This document shows positions 52,822-61,829 of a stretch of 64,000 nucleotides of DNA, piece by piece; the first letter of the stretch is position 1; every line of letters begins with the position of its first letter. The translations under genes and the position numbers were made by a program. The DNA lies in assembly GCF_014205225.1 (NCBI RefSeq), contig NZ_JACHNB010000001.1, positions 1,798,001 through 1,862,000 on the forward strand, given 5' to 3'. The notes below the pieces were generated by a model that was not told the DNA's origin, did not search any database, and saw only the letters and a list, made by a program, of their open reading frames with translations. Source of the stretch: Actinoplanes octamycinicus (GTDB lineage: Bacteria > Actinomycetota > Actinomycetes > Mycobacteriales > Micromonosporaceae).

Positions 52822-53583
52822 ATGAGCTCGATCGACCTCAACGCGGACCTCGGCGAGGGCTTCGGCGCCTGGCGCCTGGGCGACGACGACGCCCTGCTCG
52901 ACATCGTCACCTCGGCGAACGTGGCCTGCGGCTTCCACGCCGGCGACCCGTCCACCATGCATCGGGTCTGCCGGGCGGCGATCGGGCGGGGCGTCGCGAT
53001 CGGCGCCCAGGTCGGCTACCGCGATCTCGCCGGGTTCGGCCGCCGGCGGATCGACTACGAGTTCGGCGAGCTGCGCGACGACGTGCTCTACCAGATCGGC
53101 GCCCTGGAGGCGTTCTGCAGGGCGGCCGGCGACCGGGTGCGCTACGTCAAACCGCACGGCGCGCTCTACAACACCGCGGCGGTCGACGAACGCCAGGCGG
53201 ACGCGGTGGTCGCCGCGGTGACCGCCTACGACCGGGCGCTGCCGGTGCTCTGCCAGCCCGGATCGGTGCTGTTCCAGCGGGCCGCCGCGGCCGGGCTGAC
53301 CGCGGTCGCGGAGGGGTTCGCGGACCGCGGGTACCGGCCGGACGGGCGGCTGGTGCCGCGCTCGCAGCCGGACGCGCTGGTGCACGATCCGGCCGCGGTG
53401 GTCGCCCGGGCCACCCGGATGGCCGCCGACGGCGAGGTGGTCGCCGCCGACGGCTCGGTCATCGCCTGCCGGGTCCGGTCGATCTGCGTGCACGGGGACA
53501 CCCCCGGCGCGGTCGAGCTGGCCCGGGCGGTCCGGGCCGGGCTGGCCGAGCGGGTCACGGTCGGCGCCTTCGCCCTCGGGTGA
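52822..53583 (+). CDS. pxpA: 5-oxoprolinase subunit PxpA (LamB/YcsF family)
   Basis: A 253-residue protein: SSIDLNADLGEGFGAW, IVTSANVACGFHAGDPSTM, AIGAQVGYRDLAGFGRR and VRYVKPHGALYN are the family signatures. PxpA works with PxpB and PxpC to hydrolyse 5-oxoproline using ATP. Neither partner is encoded next to it, unlike the usual pxpBCA arrangement. Its last codons (VTVGAFALG) form the first copy of a 38-39-bp tandem repeat that continues past the stop codon. Confidence 0.93.
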   Translation: MSSIDLNADLGEGFGAWRLGDDDALLDIVTSANVACGFHAGDPSTMHRVCRAAIGRGVAIGAQVGYRDLAGFGRRRIDYEFGELRDDVLYQIGALEAFCRAAGDRVRYVKPHGALYNTAAVDERQADAVVAAVTAYDRALPVLCQPGSVLFQRAAAAGLTAVAEGFADRGYRPDGRLVPRSQPDALVHDPAAVVARATRMAADGEVVAADGSVIACRVRSICVHGDTPGAVELARAVRAGLAERVTVGAFALG

Positions 53584-53705
53584 CCGCTCAGTCGGCGGGT
53601 CGGCGCTTTCGCTTCGGGTGATCGCTCAGCCGGCGGGTCGGCGCCTTCGCCTTCGGGCGGCCGCTCAGTCGGCGGGTCGGCGCTTTCGCCCTCGGGCGGC
53701 CGCTC
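53561..53705. repeat. Tandem array, 38-39-bp unit, four copies, starting inside pxpA
   Basis: TCGGCGCYTTCGCCYTCGGG occurs at 53561, 53600, 53638 and 53677. Units are joined by (TGACCG/CGGCCG)CTCAGTCGGCGG. The first copy encodes the pxpA C-terminus; the array ends at the stop of the convergent thioredoxin-NHL gene. Confidence 0.88.
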
Positions 53706-55491
53706 AGCCCGCGTCCAGGCCGCGCAGCACCAGCGCCAGCCGGTCGGGCGCGTCGCTGTCGACGACCACCGGCACGCCCCAGTCCTGCCGGGTCAGGTGA
53801 CAGGCGCCGAACTCGGCGTCGACGTCACAGGTGGCGGCTTGCGCGACGACCTGCAGGACCCCTTTCGGTACGGCGGGGTTGAGCACCAGCGTGCGGGACA
53901 GCTCGGTGGTGGTGCCCTCGCCGTCGAGCAGCAGCTCGGCCGGCGAGGCCGAGACGGTCAGCCGCACCGGCGAGCCGAACTGGCTGTCCAGCTTCTGCCC
54001 GGGCGCCGGCGTGAAGATCACGTCGAGGGTGACCTGGCCGGGGGCCAGGTGCGACGGCGGGCGCTCAGTCTTGTGCCGCTCACCGGCGACCGTCGTGACC
54101 GCGCCGGGGGCGAGCCGGGTCAGCCGGTGCGCGGCCGACTCGACGACCAGCACCTCGCCCGCCGCGGTGACCAGGATGTCGCTCGGCTCGGCCAGCCCGG
54201 AGTCCACCGTGGAGACCTGCCCGGAGGCCGGGTCGAAGCGCCGGACCGCGCCGTTGTAGGTGTCCGCGACCAGCACCGAGCCGTCCGGCAGCACACCGAC
54301 GCCGAGCGGGTGCTGGAACAGCGCCTGGTCGGCCGGGCCGTCCACGTGACCGAAATCGAACAGCCCCTGGCCGACCGCGGTGTGCAGCACGCCGGCCTCG
54401 ATGTAGCGCAGCGCCGAGGTCTCGCTGTCGGCGATCCACAGGCGGTCGCCCTGGACGGCCAGACCGCTCGGCTGGGCCATCCAGACATCCGGGATCGGGC
54501 CGTCCCGCAGCGCCTCGACCGTGGTGCCGGCGTAGACGCCGACGGTCCGCTGGATCGGGTCGAACCACCACAGCTGGTGGATGCCGGCCATCGCGATGAT
54601 CACCTTGTCGTCGAACCAGGCCAGGTCCCAGGGCGAGGACAGGTCGGCGGCGAGAGCGTCGTGCGGGTGGTCGTCAACGGTGGATCGCCACGGGCGGCCG
54701 GAGCCGGCCACCAGCGTGATCTCGCCGGTGCTCAGGTTCAGGCCGCGCAGCTGGTGGTTGACCGTGTCGGCGATGACCACGTCGTAACCGGCGATGGCGG
54801 CCGTCTCCGGCGGCAGGAGAGCCAGGCCCTGGGGCTCGTTGAACGGATCTTTCCGGGCGTCGCCGAAACGGCGGATCAGGGTCTCGCCGTCCGGGGCCAG
54901 CTCGACGATCGAGTGCCGGGCCGAGTCGGAGACCAGCAGGTTGCCGTCGGGCAGCTCGATCGCCTTGCCCGGGAAGTGCAGCAGGCCGGCCGGGGCGGGC
55001 GGCGGCACGTACGGCCCGTCGCCGCGGTGCAGGGTGCCGTCCGCCTCGTGCTTGGCGACCAGCTCGTCGATCAGCCGGGACAACCCCTCGGCGTGGCCCT
55101 CGCCGGCCATCGAGGCGACCAGGTAGCCGGTCGGGTCGACGACGGCCAGGGTGGGCCAGGCCTTCGCGGCGTACTGCTGCCAGATGTGCATGTCGCCGTC
55201 GTCGACGACCGGGTGGTGCACGCCGTAGCGCTCCACCGCCGCGGCCAGCGCCTGCGGATCGCGTTCGTGCTCGAATTTCGGGGAGTGCACGCCGATCACC
55301 ACCAGGGCGTCGCCGTACTTCTCCTCCAGCGGGCGCAGCTCGTCCAGGACGTGCAGGCAGTTGATGCAGCAGAACGTCCAGAAGTCCAGCAGGAGGATCT
55401 TGCCCCGAAGGTCGGCCAGGGTGAGGGCCTTCCCACCGGTGTTGAGCCAGCCGCGGCCCTTGAGTTCGGGCGCACGTACGCGAGAAGTCAT
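53704..55491 (-). CDS. Thioredoxin-like/NHL-repeat protein (NHLRC2-like)
   Basis: A 595-residue protein. Residues 1-150 form a TlpA-like thioredoxin domain with the redox motif DFWTFCCINCLHVLDEL; the CxxC is C-I-N-C near 42-45, with an extra preceding Cys. A beta-propeller of NHL repeats follows at 170-490 (FPGKAIELPDGNLLVSDSARHSIVEL, LGVGVLPDGSVLVADTYNGAVRRFD). A C-terminal beta domain ends with a Cys pair (CDVDAEFGACHL). There is no signal peptide, so it is cytoplasmic. Homologues are widespread but the partner is unknown. Confidence 0.92.
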   Translation of the reverse strand: MTSRVRAPELKGRGWLNTGGKALTLADLRGKILLLDFWTFCCINCLHVLDELRPLEEKYGDALVVIGVHSPKFEHERDPQALAAAVERYGVHHPVVDDGDMHIWQQYAAKAWPTLAVVDPTGYLVASMAGEGHAEGLSRLIDELVAKHEADGTLHRGDGPYVPPPAPAGLLHFPGKAIELPDGNLLVSDSARHSIVELAPDGETLIRRFGDARKDPFNEPQGLALLPPETAAIAGYDVVIADTVNHQLRGLNLSTGEITLVAGSGRPWRSTVDDHPHDALAADLSSPWDLAWFDDKVIIAMAGIHQLWWFDPIQRTVGVYAGTTVEALRDGPIPDVWMAQPSGLAVQGDRLWIADSETSALRYIEAGVLHTAVGQGLFDFGHVDGPADQALFQHPLGVGVLPDGSVLVADTYNGAVRRFDPASGQVSTVDSGLAEPSDILVTAAGEVLVVESAAHRLTRLAPGAVTTVAGERHKTERPPSHLAPGQVTLDVIFTPAPGQKLDSQFGSPVRLTVSASPAELLLDGEGTTTELSRTLVLNPAVPKGVLQVVAQAATCDVDAEFGACHLTRQDWGVPVVVDSDAPDRLALVLRGLDAG

Positions 55492-55510
55492 CCGACCATG
55501 GTGCCTCAGC

Positions 55511-55540
55511 GCGCGGACCAGCTTGCGGGCTGGTCCGCGC
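55511..55540 (-). terminator. Terminator after the Pro-rich repeat protein gene
   Basis: Perfect 12-bp arms GCGCGGACCAGC / GCTGGTCCGCGC with loop TTGCGG, beginning 6 nt after the stop in the transcript direction. The lack of a T-run is usual here. Confidence 0.82.
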
Positions 55541-55546
55541 GTCAGG

Positions 55547-58500
55547 TCAGTTGGCCGTCGGCTTGGCCAGGCAGTAGACCTTCTTGCCGGCCACGATCAC
55601 CGGCTGCGCCTTGTCGGCGCACTGGTCCTTCGCGTCGGCGATCTGGGTGACCTGGTAGGCGCCCTGCTCGGTGCAGGCCACCTTGACCACCTTCTCGCCG
55701 TTCTTCACGCACTCGCCCTGGCCGAGCTTGAAGTCGCTGTCGTCGCCACCGGAGGAGATCAGCCAGGTCAGGCCGAACACCACGGCCAGCAGCAGCGCGG
55801 CGCCGAGCACCACGAACAGCGCCACCGGGCCGGTCTTCACCTTCGGTTTCGCCGGCGCGGGCGGCTCCTCCGCCTTGAACTGGTCGAACTTGCCCTGGTC
55901 GGCCGGACCGGGCCAGCTGGTGGTGTCCTCCGGGCTGGGCGGGGTCACCGTTGCCTGGGGCCCCGGGCCGTTGCCGAACGGGTCGGAACCCTGCATCGGC
56001 GAACCCGGGCCGTTGCCGAACGGGTCGGAACCCGGCATCGGCGGCAGGGCCGGGGCCGGGACGAACGGCGACTTGCCCCGGCCGGAGACGTCCGTGGTGT
56101 GCTCGTTGAAGTGGTCCGCGCCGGGCGGCGCGGCCGGAGCCCCGCCCGCGAAGTCACCCCAGGCCGGGGCGCCCTGCGGCGCACCGAACGGGTTCGGCGT
56201 GGCCGGGCCGCCCGGGAACGACGAGGACGGCGGCGGGAAGGTCGGCTCCTCCGCGCCGAAGCCCGGGCCCGGCGGGAACGACGGGGCGGGCGGCGGGAAG
56301 GACGGGCCGTTGCCGGGGATCGCCGGCGAACCGGGCGGTGCGAACGGGTTGGCGCCGTCCGGCGGAGCCACCCGGGCGCTGCCGGAGGTGGGGCTGGCCG
56401 GGCCCGCCGGGTGTGCCGGGGCGCCCGGCTCCGGCGGGGAGACCCGCGCGCTGGCCGAGGCCCGTGCGGTGGCCCGGGCCGGGGACTGCGGAGCCGGCCC
56501 GGGAGCCTCACCCGCCGGGAAGGCGGCGGGCTCGTCGCGCTGCGGGGCGAAGGGGGAGTGCTCGTCGCGCTGCGGGGCGAAGGGGGAGTGCTCGTCGCGC
56601 TGCGGGGCGAAGGGCGAGTGCTCGTCGCGCTGCGGCGTAAAGGGCGAGTGCTCATCGCGCTGCGGGGCGAAGGACGCGTGCTCGTCGCGCTGCGGCGGCG
56701 GGAACGCGGCGAACCCGCCCGAGTGCTCCTCCGGCTGCGACGGCGGCGGGAACGCGGCGAAACCGCCGGAATTCTCCTCCGCCCGCTGCGGCGGCGCGAA
56801 CGAGCCGAAACCGTCGGAACGGGAGGTGGGCGGCGGGAAGCCGCGGTCGTCAGTGCCCTCCGGGCCGAACGTCTCCGGGGCACGGGCGCCGGGGAACGGC
56901 GGGTTCTCCCCGGACGGCGGGAACGCGGGCGACGCCGGGGCGGCCGGCGGCTCCGGGGTCTCGTCCGCGCTGGGGGCGGGACGTCCGTAGACCCGGGCCT
57001 GCGGCGCGGCGCTGGGCGGCGGGACCTCGGCCGGGTCGGCGGGCGGGGTCACCCGGCCGGGCACCGAGACGCTCGCGGTGACCGGGCGGGCCGAACCGCT
57101 CGCCGGGCGGGCCGCGGCGGCGTCCCGGGGCTGCGGGACCGCGCCGGAGACCGGCACGGACGCCGAGCCGGCCGGCGACACGGACGCGGAGGCGGACGGC
57201 GCCGAGACCGGGCCGACCGGCGGCACCGACGCGGATCCGGCCGGCGGGAACGACTGCGACGGCGGCGGAAAGTCGGATCCGGCGGGCGGGAACGACTGCG
57301 ACGGCGGCGGGAAGTCGGACCCGGCGGCCGAGAACGACTGCGACGGCGGCGGGAAGGCGACGGGCGCCGGGGCCGACGCGGCGCCGGCCGGCGGCGGGAC
57401 CGAACCCGAGGTGGGCGCGGCCGGCGGCAGCGCGCCGCCGGTGCCGAGCGCGGCGCCGGGCACCCGCTGCGGGAAGCCGGACGGGTCGGCCTGCTGCTCC
57501 GGCGCGGCGGAACCGAACGACGGCGCCGCCTCACTCCCGTACGAGGGTGCTTCGCTGCCGTACGAAGGAGCGGCGGTCCCGAACGAGGAGGATGGCGCGG
57601 TGCCGAACGACGGGGTGCCGGCGGTGCCGAACGACGGCTCGGCCTCGGCCGGCGCCGGGTAGCCCGCCGAGCTGCGGATCGGCAGGTCGAGGGCGGGCGT
57701 CGACCCGCTCGGCTCCTCGGTCGTGCTCGGCCCGGCCGGCGCCCGCAGCGGGAATCCGCCGCTGTCGCCCTGCCGGGTCGGGAAGGTGGTGGACGGCGGC
57801 CCGCTGGGCGCCTCGCCGGCCGGGCGGGCGGCGTTGCCGAGCCAGCTGTTCTCCGCCGGGCCGGTAAGGCCGGTGGGACCAGGGCGCCCGGAGGCGTCCG
57901 GAAGATCGGTGAGGGTGGCGCCGGGCACCCGCGCCTTCTGCTCGCCGAAGGCGGAGAAGGTCGACTGGTCGGCAGCGGCGGCCGAGGCACCCGGAGTCCG
58001 GGTGGGCAGCCCGCTGCTGGTGGTCGGCGGCGGGAAGGCGGGCGCGTCCCCGGCCGGCGGCGGAGAGGACGCGGCCTGTCCCGCGGGCGGCGGGAAGGAT
58101 GCGGCCTGTCCCGCGGGCGGCGGGAAGGATGCGGCCTGTCCCGCGGGCGGCGGGAAGGAAGCGGCCTGTCCGGACGGCGGCGGGAAAGATGCGGCCTGTC
58201 CCGCGGGCGGGGGGAAGGATGCAGCCTGTGCGGACGGCGGCGGGAACGACGGGGCCTGACCGGACGGCGGCGGGAAGGCCGCGGGACCGGAAGGCTGCGG
58301 CACCGCCGCGGAAGCCCGCCCGGGCGGGGTGAACCCGGCCGGCCCGAACGGCGACTCGCCCGGCGGTGGACCCGGCTCGGCGGGAGCCGGCGGCGCCCAG
58401 GCGCTTTCGGCGGGCTGCTGCGGGTAGCCGGAACCCGGCCCGTACGGCGAAGCGGTCCCGGGGGAGACCGACCCGTACGGCGAGGCCTCCTCGGGCTGCG

Positions 58501-58747
58501 GCACGCGAGCCGACCCGTACGGAGTCCCGGTCGGGTTGGAGCCCGACCCGAAAGTGGAGACGGCCGGCACCACGAACGGCGACCCGCCACCCGGCGTGGC
58601 CTGCGGCGGTGGCCCGTACGACGTGGGAACGCCCTCGGCCGGAGGCACCGAAGCCGATGCCCGGCCCGACACTCGCTGACCGTCCGGATCGGGTCCGCCC
58701 GACGCGGCCTCGGCCGGCTGCCCGGCGTAGTGCCCCTCGGACGTCAT
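55547..58747 (-). CDS. Large Pro-rich repeat membrane protein with LppU-like C-terminal domain
   Basis: A 1066-residue protein; ATG 58747 follows GAGGAGG. Residues 1-960 are Pro/Ser/Ala/Gly-rich and cytoplasmic. They include about eight copies of the decapeptide (A/S)FPPP(A/S)GQAA near residues 165-240 and about six of FAPQRDEHSP near 680-740; both arise from 30-bp DNA repeats. One membrane helix (GPVALFVVLGAALLLAVVFGL, about 980-1000) leads to a small external domain with four cysteines (GECVKNG, VACTEQGAYQVTQI, DQCADKAQPV, VYCLAKP), like the LppU/SCO3897 family. Function unknown; a scaffold between cytoplasm and wall is possible. Confidence 0.85.
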   Translation of the reverse strand: MTSEGHYAGQPAEAASGGPDPDGQRVSGRASASVPPAEGVPTSYGPPPQATPGGGSPFVVPAVSTFGSGSNPTGTPYGSARVPQPEEASPYGSVSPGTASPYGPGSGYPQQPAESAWAPPAPAEPGPPPGESPFGPAGFTPPGRASAAVPQPSGPAAFPPPSGQAPSFPPPSAQAASFPPPAGQAASFPPPSGQAASFPPPAGQAASFPPPAGQAASFPPPAGQAASSPPPAGDAPAFPPPTTSSGLPTRTPGASAAAADQSTFSAFGEQKARVPGATLTDLPDASGRPGPTGLTGPAENSWLGNAARPAGEAPSGPPSTTFPTRQGDSGGFPLRAPAGPSTTEEPSGSTPALDLPIRSSAGYPAPAEAEPSFGTAGTPSFGTAPSSSFGTAAPSYGSEAPSYGSEAAPSFGSAAPEQQADPSGFPQRVPGAALGTGGALPPAAPTSGSVPPPAGAASAPAPVAFPPPSQSFSAAGSDFPPPSQSFPPAGSDFPPPSQSFPPAGSASVPPVGPVSAPSASASVSPAGSASVPVSGAVPQPRDAAAARPASGSARPVTASVSVPGRVTPPADPAEVPPPSAAPQARVYGRPAPSADETPEPPAAPASPAFPPSGENPPFPGARAPETFGPEGTDDRGFPPPTSRSDGFGSFAPPQRAEENSGGFAAFPPPSQPEEHSGGFAAFPPPQRDEHASFAPQRDEHSPFTPQRDEHSPFAPQRDEHSPFAPQRDEHSPFAPQRDEPAAFPAGEAPGPAPQSPARATARASASARVSPPEPGAPAHPAGPASPTSGSARVAPPDGANPFAPPGSPAIPGNGPSFPPPAPSFPPGPGFGAEEPTFPPPSSSFPGGPATPNPFGAPQGAPAWGDFAGGAPAAPPGADHFNEHTTDVSGRGKSPFVPAPALPPMPGSDPFGNGPGSPMQGSDPFGNGPGPQATVTPPSPEDTTSWPGPADQGKFDQFKAEEPPAPAKPKVKTGPVALFVVLGAALLLAVVFGLTWLISSGGDDSDFKLGQGECVKNGEKVVKVACTEQGAYQVTQIADAKDQCADKAQPVIVAGKKVYCLAKPTAN
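56517..56700 (-). repeat. Intragenic 30-bp tandem repeat (decapeptide APQRDEHSPF)
   Basis: The plus strand reads GTGCTCGTCGCGCTGCGGGG plus 10 nt, about six times, very nearly exact. It keeps frame in the Pro-rich repeat protein. Confidence 0.9.
58030..58262 (-). repeat. Intragenic 30-bp tandem repeat (decapeptide PPPAGQAASF)
   Basis: The plus strand reads GCGGGCGGCGGGAAGGATGC plus GGCCTGTCCC, with about eight near-exact copies, in frame with the Pro-rich repeat protein. It is distinct from the second 30-bp array in the same gene. Confidence 0.9.
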
Positions 58748-59021
58748 ACGCGCCTCCTCATCGATGCGGCCGTGCCAGCTTTGCACGGACGCGACCCCGT
58801 CGGCGACCTTCCGCCGAGAGCCGTGCCAGCTTTCAGGCCTGGCCGTGCTGGGGCGCACCGGCGAGGTCGCCGTCGAGAGCCCCGGTCACCGCCCCGACCG
58901 GCCGTGCCGGGTTGGGGACCAGTGCCCCACCGTACCGGGCGTTGGCGGCGGAGAAAATCCCGGTGTACGCCACTGAGGGAAAGCCACGTGGGGTGCCGGC
59001 ACGGTCGCCGATACGAAACAG

Positions 59022-59046
59022 CCCGCCCGGGTGATGCGGGCGGGCC
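59022..59046 (-). terminator. Terminator after the small basic protein gene
   Basis: Arms GCCCGCCCG / CGGGCGGGC (9 bp) with a 7-nt loop, followed in the minus direction by TGTTTC. It lies 18 nt after the stop. Confidence 0.75.
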
Positions 59047-59064
59047 GATTGGTGGGCGCTCTGC

Positions 59065-59199
59065 CTACAGCGGCTGGCGGCGCTGGGCGAACAGGTTGAT
59101 CTCGTCGCGCATGGCCTGGGTGGGCGCGGCCTGCCAGGCGCGGTCGATGGCGCGGTTCTGGCGGGTGGTCTGGCGACGCTGGCGGAGGCGATCGATCAT
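59065..59199 (-). CDS. Small basic helical protein
   Basis: A 44-residue product starting MIDRLRQRRQTTRQNRA (GTG 59205 two codons upstream is an alternative). It is rich in Arg/Gln with an amphipathic helix pattern and ends RDEINLFAQRRQPL. It has its own hairpin terminator downstream and a lower-GC upstream region, which support a real gene. Function unknown. Confidence 0.6.
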   Translation of the reverse strand: MIDRLRQRRQTTRQNRAIDRAWQAAPTQAMRDEINLFAQRRQPL

Positions 59200-59383
59200 G
59201 CTCACGACACTTGCTCTTTTCCCCGGGGTGGTGGCCGGTATCACGATGTGCCACTGCCGGGACCGCTTGTGGCGGACACCGTCGGCGCACATCTTCGGTG
59301 TGCCTCCAGTGTCCGCCTCAGCGGTGGATCATGCCAACTATTTGGAGGGTGATCCGGGTCATCTGCCTAACAATCAAAGGTCA

Positions 59384-59401
59384 TTCGGCCGATAGGCCGA
59401 A
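59384..59401 (-). terminator. Terminator of the 2-oxoacid dehydrogenase operon
   Basis: TTCGGCC/GGCCGAA (7 bp) with a GATA tetraloop begins 5 nt after the E2 stop in the minus direction. Confidence 0.65.
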
Positions 59402-59406
59402 AGTCC

Positions 59407-60837
59407 TCAGGTCCAGGCCAGGATGGCCGCCTCCGGGTCGGTGAGGAACGCGCCGATGTCCCGGAGGAACTTCGAGCCCAGCTCGCCATCGATGATCCGG
59501 TGGTCGAAGGAGAGCCCGAGGGTGGTGACCTGGCGCACCTTGATCTTGCCCTTGTGCACCCAGGGTGTCGGCCGGATGGCGCCGAAGGCCAGGATCGCCG
59601 ACTCGCCGGGCGGCAGGATCGGGGTGCCGGTGTCGACGCCGAAGACCCCCACGTTGGTGATCGACAGCGTGCCGTGCGCCATGTCGGCCGGCGGGGTCTT
59701 CCCCGATTTCGCCGTGCGGACCAGCGCGTTCAGCGCCTCGGCCAGCTCCACCAGGCTGAGCCGCCCGGCGTCCTTGACGTTCGGCACGATCAGCCCGCGC
59801 TCGGTCGCCGCGGCGATCCCGAGGTTCACGTACTCCTTGACCACGATCTCGCCGGTCGCCGCCGACCAGGACGAGTTGACCATCGGGTGCCGCTTGACCG
59901 CGAGCAGCACCGCCTTGGCCACCAGCAGCAGCGGGGAGATCCGCAGGTCGGCGAATTCCGGCCGGGTCTTGAGCTTGTCCAGCGCCTTCATCGACCGGGT
60001 GACGTCCACGGTGAGGAACTCGGTGACGTGCGGCGCGGTGAACGCCGAGGCCACCATGTTCTCCGCGGTCAGTTTCCGCACGCCCTTGACCGGGATGCGT
60101 TGCTCCCGGGACGCGTCGAAGACCGCGGTGGGCACGGCCGCGGCGACCGGCGCCGGTTTCCGGGCGCCTTCGGCGGCTTGGTGTACGTCGTCCCGCGTCA
60201 CCGACCCCAGCGGCCCGGTCCCGGCGATCGTGGCGAGGTCGACGCCGAGGTCCCGGGCGAGTTTCCGGACCGGCGGCTTGGCCAGCACCGGACCGCTCCG
60301 GACCGGGGCCGCCGGGGGGACGGCCGGGGCCGGAGCCGGCGTGACAGCCGGAGCAGGGGTGGCAGCCGGAGCAGTGACAGCCCGAGCGGCGGCGGCCGGC
60401 GTGCTCACCCGGGGACGCCGCTTCGCGCTCGCCTCCCGGACGCCGTAACCGACCAGCACCGGGGTGCGCCCGACACCGGGGGCGGCCGGCGCCGGGCTGC
60501 CCACCATGCCCGGCTCGATGGCGCCCTCGCTGGGCGCGATCGAGACCGCGGCCAGCGACTCGGCGGACGGCTCCGGCAGCTCACCGGCGCCCGGCTCGGT
60601 GTCGATCGAGATGATCGGCTGGCCGACCTCCACGGTGACCCCGGCCTCGTGGAAGATCTTGGTGACCACGCCGGCCCACTTCGCCGGGATCTCGACGGCC
60701 GCCTTGGCCGTCTCTACCTCGACGATCGGCTGGTTCAGCTCGATCGTGTCGCCGACCTTGACCAGCCAGGCGAGGATCTCGCCCTCGGTCAGGCCCTCGC
60801 CCAGGTCGGGCAGGTTGAACTCCTTGATCCGCGACAT
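59407..60837 (-). CDS. bkdC: Dihydrolipoamide acyltransferase (E2) of a branched-chain-type 2-oxoacid dehydrogenase
   Basis: A 476-residue E2. One lipoyl domain lies at residues 1-80 with the lipoylated Lys in VETAKAAVEIPA (about 45). An Ala/Pro linker leads to the peripheral subunit-binding domain near 180-220 (PPVRKLARDLGVDLATIAGTG). The acyltransferase domain follows, with catalytic His in LSFDHRIIDGE near the C-terminus. It transfers the acyl group from E1 to CoA. ATG 60837 is 5 nt after the E1 beta stop. Branched-chain rather than pyruvate specificity is inferred from the alpha/beta E1 layout. Confidence 0.9.
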   Translation of the reverse strand: MSRIKEFNLPDLGEGLTEGEILAWLVKVGDTIELNQPIVEVETAKAAVEIPAKWAGVVTKIFHEAGVTVEVGQPIISIDTEPGAGELPEPSAESLAAVSIAPSEGAIEPGMVGSPAPAAPGVGRTPVLVGYGVREASAKRRPRVSTPAAAARAVTAPAATPAPAVTPAPAPAVPPAAPVRSGPVLAKPPVRKLARDLGVDLATIAGTGPLGSVTRDDVHQAAEGARKPAPVAAAVPTAVFDASREQRIPVKGVRKLTAENMVASAFTAPHVTEFLTVDVTRSMKALDKLKTRPEFADLRISPLLLVAKAVLLAVKRHPMVNSSWSAATGEIVVKEYVNLGIAAATERGLIVPNVKDAGRLSLVELAEALNALVRTAKSGKTPPADMAHGTLSITNVGVFGVDTGTPILPPGESAILAFGAIRPTPWVHKGKIKVRQVTTLGLSFDHRIIDGELGSKFLRDIGAFLTDPEAAILAWT

Positions 60838-60842
60838 CGGCG

Positions 60843-61829
60843 TCACCAGCCGAAGGAACGGTCGACGGCGTCCAGCAGCCGGTCCAGATCGGGGAGGTAG
60901 TCCTCCTCGACCCGGGCCGCCGGGTACGGGATGTCGTACCCGGTCACCCGCAGCACCGGGGCCTCCAGGGAGTAGAAGCACTCCTCGGTGATCCGGGCGG
61001 CCAGCTCGGCGCCCAGGCCGAGGTTGCCCGGGGCCTCGTGCACCACGACGGCGCGGCCGGTCCGCTTGACCGACTCGAAGATCGCCGGGTGGTCCATCGG
61101 GGAGAGCGTGCGCAGGTCGATGACCTCCAGGTTGCGCCCGTCCTCGGCGGCTGCCGCGGCGGCGTCGAGGGCGACCCGCACCATCGGGCCGTACGCCAGC
61201 AGGGTCGCATCGGTCCCGGACCGGACCACCCGCGCCGCGTGCAGCGGGTAGGCGCCGCTCAGCGGCGCGTCCAGGTCGACCTCACCCTTCTCCCAGTAGC
61301 GGCGCTTCGGCTCGAAGAACACCACCGGGTCGTCGGAGGCGATCGCCTGCTGGATCATCGTGTACGCGTCGGCCGGGTTGGAGCAGGTCACCACCTTGAG
61401 GCCGGGGGTGTGCGCGAAGTACGCCTCGGGCGACTCGGAGTGGTGCTCGACCGCGCCGATGCCACCGCCGAACGGGATCCGGATCACCATCGGCACCCGG
61501 ACCTTGCCCTTGGAGCGGTAGAACATCTTCGCCACCTGGGCGACGATCTGGTTGTAGGCCGGGAAGACGAAGCCGTCGAACTGGATCTCGCAGACCGGCC
61601 GGTAACCGCGGATGGCCAGGCCGACCGCGGTGCCCACGATGCCGGCCTCGGCCAGCGGGGTGTCGATGACCCGGTCCTCGCCGAAGTCCTTCTGCAGGCC
61701 GTCGGTGATCCGGAAGACGCCGCCCAGCTTGCCGACGTCCTCGCCCATGATGACGACCTTCGGGTCGTTCTCCAGGGCGCGGCGCAGGCCGTGGTTGAGG
61801 GCCTTGCCCAGGGTGATCTTCTCGGCCAT
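60843..61829 (-). CDS. bkdB: 2-oxoacid dehydrogenase E1 component, beta subunit
   Basis: A 328-residue transketolase-like subunit: VVIMGEDVGKLGGVFRITDGL, TPLAEAGIVGTAVGLAIRGYRPVCEIQF, GGGIGAVEHHSESPEAYFAH and IDLRTLSPMDHPAIFESVKRTGRAVVVHE. With the alpha subunit it decarboxylates the 2-oxoacid on thiamine diphosphate and reductively acylates E2. Its ATG shares one nt with the E1 alpha stop (ATGA-type junction). Confidence 0.93.
   Translation of the reverse strand: MAEKITLGKALNHGLRRALENDPKVVIMGEDVGKLGGVFRITDGLQKDFGEDRVIDTPLAEAGIVGTAVGLAIRGYRPVCEIQFDGFVFPAYNQIVAQVAKMFYRSKGKVRVPMVIRIPFGGGIGAVEHHSESPEAYFAHTPGLKVVTCSNPADAYTMIQQAIASDDPVVFFEPKRRYWEKGEVDLDAPLSGAYPLHAARVVRSGTDATLLAYGPMVRVALDAAAAAAEDGRNLEVIDLRTLSPMDHPAIFESVKRTGRAVVVHEAPGNLGLGAELAARITEECFYSLEAPVLRVTGYDIPYPAARVEEDYLPDLDRLLDAVDRSFGW

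Noticed and set aside
55361..59395. A 1344-codon open frame on the plus strand
   Set aside because: It is antisense to the Pro-rich repeat gene, has an Arg/Gly-rich low-complexity product, and crosses two other genes and their terminators.
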